DNA of 64,000 nucleotides, from positions 1,860,001 to 1,924,000 of the forward strand of contig NZ_JAHOOZ010000001.1 of assembly GCF_019075875.1 (NCBI RefSeq), read 5' to 3'. Under the pieces are notes generated by a model. It saw only the letters and a program-made list of their open reading frames with translations. It searched no databases and was not told the origin of the DNA. The stretch's first letter is position 1, and the number at the start of each line of letters is the position of its first letter. Shown piece by piece: positions 62,163 through 64,000 of the stretch. The stretch is from Novosphingobium sp. G106 (GTDB lineage: Bacteria > Pseudomonadota > Alphaproteobacteria > Sphingomonadales > Sphingomonadaceae). The translations under genes were made by a program, and so were the position numbers.

Positions 62163-63859
62163 ATGGAAAAGCTGATATTCGAAGGGTTCGGCGGCCTTGC
62201 GCTGGCGGGGGATGCGTTCGGATCGCAGGAAGCGCCCTGCGTCCTGCTTCTCCACTCGGGAGGCCAGACAAGAAAGAGTTCTGGCATGGATCGGCCCAGG
62301 CCCTTGCCCAGGCAGGTCGCCATGCCATCTGCGTCGACCTTCGCGGTCATGGCGAGAGCGGTCATGCCGCCGACGGCCGCTACGATCTGGACGCCTACAT
62401 TCAGGACCTGCGCGCAATCCTCGCCAGCCTGCCAAGCCGCGCCGTCGTGGTGGGAGCCGGGCTTGGCGCGATCATCGCGCTGGCCGCGGTAGGCGAAAGC
62501 GCTCCCCACCTCGTATCGGGACTGGCGCTCGTCGATATCAACATCTGGTTCGAGGAAGGCGTTCTCGAACGGCTTCACGCCGCGCTGCTCGAACGAACCA
62601 TGGGCGCGCAGCTGCCCGAACAGATTGCCGATGCCGTGTCGGCTGCGCACCCTGGCGAGCCGGCACCGGGCGTGAAGCGCCTGCTGGCATCTTTTGACCA
62701 ACGCGGCGATGGACGCCTCGCGTGGCGTGGCGATCCCAAGGCGCTGGAGGGCTCCGACCTCTTTGTGCAGCAGGACAGGCTCAGCGAAGCAGCCTCGCGT
62801 ATCGCCGCCGCCGTCGTGCTGATGCGCGGCGCGCTCAACGCGACGATTTCGAACCAGGACCTGCAGCGCTTGCAGGCGCTCATCCCGGGCGCGGAACTCG
62901 CGGAAATCGAAGGCGCGGGTCATTTCCTCGCGGCGGAGCGGGAAGACCTGTTCGACGCGGTCCTGCTCGATTTCCTGGAACGTCATACGCCTCTGCGGCC
63001 GCTGGAATATATCGGCGGATCGGAGCCGCGAGTGCTGCGCGATGCGCTCGGCTGCTTTGCCACGGGCGTGACCATCATCACCACGCTGAGCGAGACCGGA
63101 GAGCCCATCGGCCTGACCGCGAACTCCTTCACTTCCGTTTCCCTCGATGAAACCATTGGCCTGCTGCGCGAGGCCGTAGCGCTTGGTCATCGCACGGTGA
63201 ACATTCCAGCTTTTCCGCAAGCCGCGGACGGGGTGAGCACCAGCGCCAAAGTCGGTACGATCCAGATGGCCCAGGGCGCCGCGCTCTCAGGCGATCCGAG
63301 CAGCAGCAAGGCCTATTGGCATCCGGAATTCGAACCGCTTTGGGCGGAAATCCAGAACCTCGACGTCACGGTTACCTTTCACCTTGGCGGCCGCATGGCG
63401 CGTTTCGGCGACAAGGACAATTTCCTGGCGGATCTCGTCATGACGAAGGTGGCGATGGCGGAACCCGTTGCCATGGCGATCTATGGCAACCTGTTTGGGC
63501 GCTTCCCCAAAATGCGCTGGGCGATCATCGAGAGCGGCGTGGGCTGGATACCATGGATGGCCGAATACATGGACCGGACATGGGAGAAGCAGCGCTTCTG
63601 GACCGAAAGCAAGCTTGCAAACCCACCGAGCTATTACATGGATCACAACATCTATGGCTCATTCATCAATGACCGGATGGGCTTCCTCAACTGCAATCTG
63701 CCCGGCGGCAGGAATGTCATGTGGTCTTCCGATTTCCCGCATTCGGAAACCACCTTTCCCAACTCGCTGTCGGTCATAGCCCGCGATACCGTCGGCGTCG
63801 CCGAAGAGGACGTGCGTAGGATCGTCGGCGGCACCGCCGCCAAGCTCTTCAAGATCTGA
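62163..63859 (+). CDS. Hybrid reading frame: alpha/beta hydrolase, flavin reductase piece, amidohydrolase C-terminal half
   Basis: One gene after correcting a one-base loss near 62274-62277 (as read, the downstream frame opens from 62447). Corrected length 565 residues. Residues 1-270 or so are an alpha/beta hydrolase: LLLHSGGQTRK, CVDLRGHGESG, AVVVGAGLGAI, EIEGAGHFLA. Next come about 45 residues of a flavin-reductase domain (FATGVTIITTL, LTANSFTSVSLD), cut off where the family continues with DPP. From about 63150 on is the C-terminal half of an amidohydrolase_2 (TFHLGGRMARF, IESGVGWIPWM, SSDFPHSETTFP). It looks like a deletion join between two genes. Confidence 0.75.
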
Positions 63860-63863
63860 TCTT

Positions 63864-63903
63864 GAGCGGCCTGACCCGGCGGATGCTTCGGGTGAGGCCG
63901 CTC
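63864..63903 (+). terminator. Hairpin after the hybrid gene
   Basis: Nine-base stem GAGCGGCCT/AGGCCGCTC with an inner ACCCG/CGGGT stem. It begins five bases after the stop codon. It is followed by CTGCATTT, so there is no strong T run. 63904-64000 shows nothing. Confidence 0.65.
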
Positions 63904-64000
63904 CTGCATTTCGCGGAGACGGTTGCCGGGAGCATGCGCCCATCGGAGCGGACAAGTTCGCATGCTTCCGCTTCCGCGCCCCTATCGCCTTTAGTTTGCG

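Overview
The window is high-GC DNA from an alphaproteobacterium, most likely a sphingomonad (Sphingomonadaceae such as Novosphingobium or Sphingobium; inferred). The evidence is: many TonB-dependent receptors lying beside oxygenases, dehydrogenases and SDR enzymes; alphaproteobacterial SOS boxes (GTTC-N7-GTTC); an imuA-imuB-dnaE2 mutagenesis cassette; polyhydroxyalkanoate-granule proteins; and a DUF1153/SciP-type protein. No rRNA, tRNA or CRISPR array was seen.

Layout. 0-5.3 kb (minus strand): a catabolic cluster of TetR regulator, P450-type ferredoxin, GMC oxidoreductase, cytochrome P450 and amidohydrolase. 5.7-8.8 kb: a PHA-system protein, a second P450, and a class I DAHP synthase gene preceded by a 26-residue aromatic leader peptide and an intrinsic terminator, i.e. 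a transcription attenuator. 8.9-11.5 kb: secreted alpha/beta hydrolase, APH-type phosphotransferase, NTF2-like protein. 12-19.6 kb: TonB receptor, SDR, LuxR-type regulator, phasin with paired PhaR-like boxes, GNAT acetyltransferase, exonuclease III. 19.7-32.2 kb: an SOS/DNA-repair region with dinB coupled to a DUF763 gene, imuA-imuB-dnaE2, and two divergent SRAP-family genes. Three near-identical LexA boxes lie in this region. An IS110-family element sits inside an alpha/beta hydrolase gene here, and its 3' noncoding end looks like a bridge RNA. 32.3-41.4 kb: two divergent TonB receptors, a ThuA-domain protein and a GMC dehydrogenase with its small subunit. 42-46.3 kb: DUF1153 protein, EthD protein, acyl-CoA dehydrogenase divergent from an APH kinase, and a conserved protein of unknown function. 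46.6-55.3 kb: hydrolase, SDRs, LLM flavin oxidoreductase, IclR regulator, AtuA-type protein and FAD-linked oxidase. 55.4-61.7 kb: an HpcH-type aldolase, then a tightly overlapped minus-strand operon (cupin, phytanoyl-CoA dioxygenase-like, NTF2-like, SDR, Baeyer-Villiger monooxygenase, PRISE reductase). 62.2-63.9 kb: one reading frame joining alpha/beta hydrolase, a piece of flavin reductase and half an amidohydrolase.

A recurrent feature is single-base frameshifts inside otherwise intact genes: P450, hydrolase, dnaE2, TonB receptor (two), dehydrogenase small subunit, SDR, aldolase, hydrolase fusion. Each restores a full-length family member when one base is changed, and most lie in short homopolymers. 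Sequencing indels are therefore the leading explanation, with genuine gene decay the alternative.

Taken together the gene content suggests a free-living degrader that imports scarce substrates through TonB receptors and oxidises them with P450s, a Baeyer-Villiger enzyme, GMC and flavin enzymes. It stores carbon as PHA and carries an inducible mutagenesis system. The substrates themselves cannot be named from sequence.
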